Shown here: positions 63,999 to 64,000 of the stretch, one piece after another
Layout of the letters: the number at the start of each line of letters is the position of its first letter
How positions within the stretch are numbered: the stretch's first letter is position 1
From: CAVQND01 sp964653485
GTDB taxonomy: Bacteria; Verrucomicrobiota; Verrucomicrobiia; Limisphaerales; UBA8199
Length of the DNA stretch: 64,000 nucleotides
Direction of reading: 5' to 3'
Assembly (NCBI GenBank): GCA_964653485.1
Contig: CAZZFF010000002.1
Span: forward strand, 65,782-129,781
The notes under the pieces: generated by a model
Database searches by the model: none
What the model saw: only the letters and a program-made list of their open reading frames with translations
What the model was told of the DNA's origin: nothing
Translations under genes and position numbers: made by a program

Positions 63999-64000
63999 CT

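Larger units (their letters stand above)
63459..64000. other. Repeat-rich gene-less region at the right edge
   Basis: No protein-like reading frame. It contains a partial MITE-like element (63471-63580), small hairpins such as CCCGCCCTTGCAGGGCGGG-type sequences near 63842-63858, and a pair of long inverted repeats (63792 and 63971). Confidence 0.7.

Overview
The window is GC-rich bacterial chromosome that most likely comes from a Verrucomicrobiota bacterium, probably of the Limisphaerales/Pedosphaera type. This is inferred from gene content and repeat style, not from a marker phylogeny. The supporting signs are a PPi-dependent phosphofructokinase, several Tat-exported enzymes and TIM-barrel proteins, large secreted beta-rich proteins with Ig-like modules, a MoxR/DUF58/VWA operon, and many short interspersed repeats. 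No rRNA, CRISPR array, prophage or intact insertion sequence was seen.

Layout. 1-8.5 kb: a truncated NifA-like sigma-54 activator, an outer-membrane barrel, a secreted beta-rich protein, PPi-PFK (pfp), and a Tat-type pair (serine hydrolase and DegT-type aminotransferase). 8.6-14.3 kb: a lipoprotein with its own promoter and terminator, tRNA-Leu(CAG), and a two-gene unit of bifunctional fucokinase/GDP-fucose pyrophosphorylase plus an O-antigen-ligase-like membrane protein (surface glycan synthesis). 14.3-22.7 kb, minus strand: LysR regulator, DNA polymerase I, Tat-type TIM-barrel protein, ClC channel with CBS domains coupled to a thioredoxin-like [2Fe-2S] ferredoxin, and a Tat-type sugar isomerase/epimerase-like protein. 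23-27.1 kb: dnaK-groES-groEL with a strong terminator and a candidate -24/-12 promoter. 27.2-37.4 kb: a hypothetical protein, a multidomain secreted protein, two secreted phosphoesterases, and a 1117-residue CBM9-like/transglutaminase/esterase fusion. 37.4-44.2 kb: an RND efflux operon (barrel, permease, adaptor, NodT-type outer membrane factor). 44.6-49.6 kb: moxR-DUF58-DUF4381-like-batA-batB. 49.6-52.3 kb: serS-glgA. 52.4-58.3 kb, minus strand: a ZnuA-like binding protein, a HicB relic, an FtsX-type ABC permease and ATPase, an unknown exported protein and an Fe-S protein. 58.3-63.5 kb: a GH38-like alpha-mannosidase and a divergent beta-helix protein. 63.5-64 kb: repeats only.

The most unusual theme is repeat biology. 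Short GAAATCC-type inverted repeats sit in frame just after translationally coupled start codons in two different operons, ahead of what look like the original signal or membrane segments. A MITE-like element with inverted ends occurs twice. A HicB antitoxin appears fused in frame to the last residues of a HicA toxin. The best protein-level candidates for new biology are the CBM9-transglutaminase-esterase fusion, the ABC/metal-binding/Fe-S operon without a ZnuB-type permease, and the ferredoxin-ClC pair.

All calls come from reading the sequence and from memory of protein families; no database search was run. Start codons are often uncertain because Shine-Dalgarno sequences are weak.
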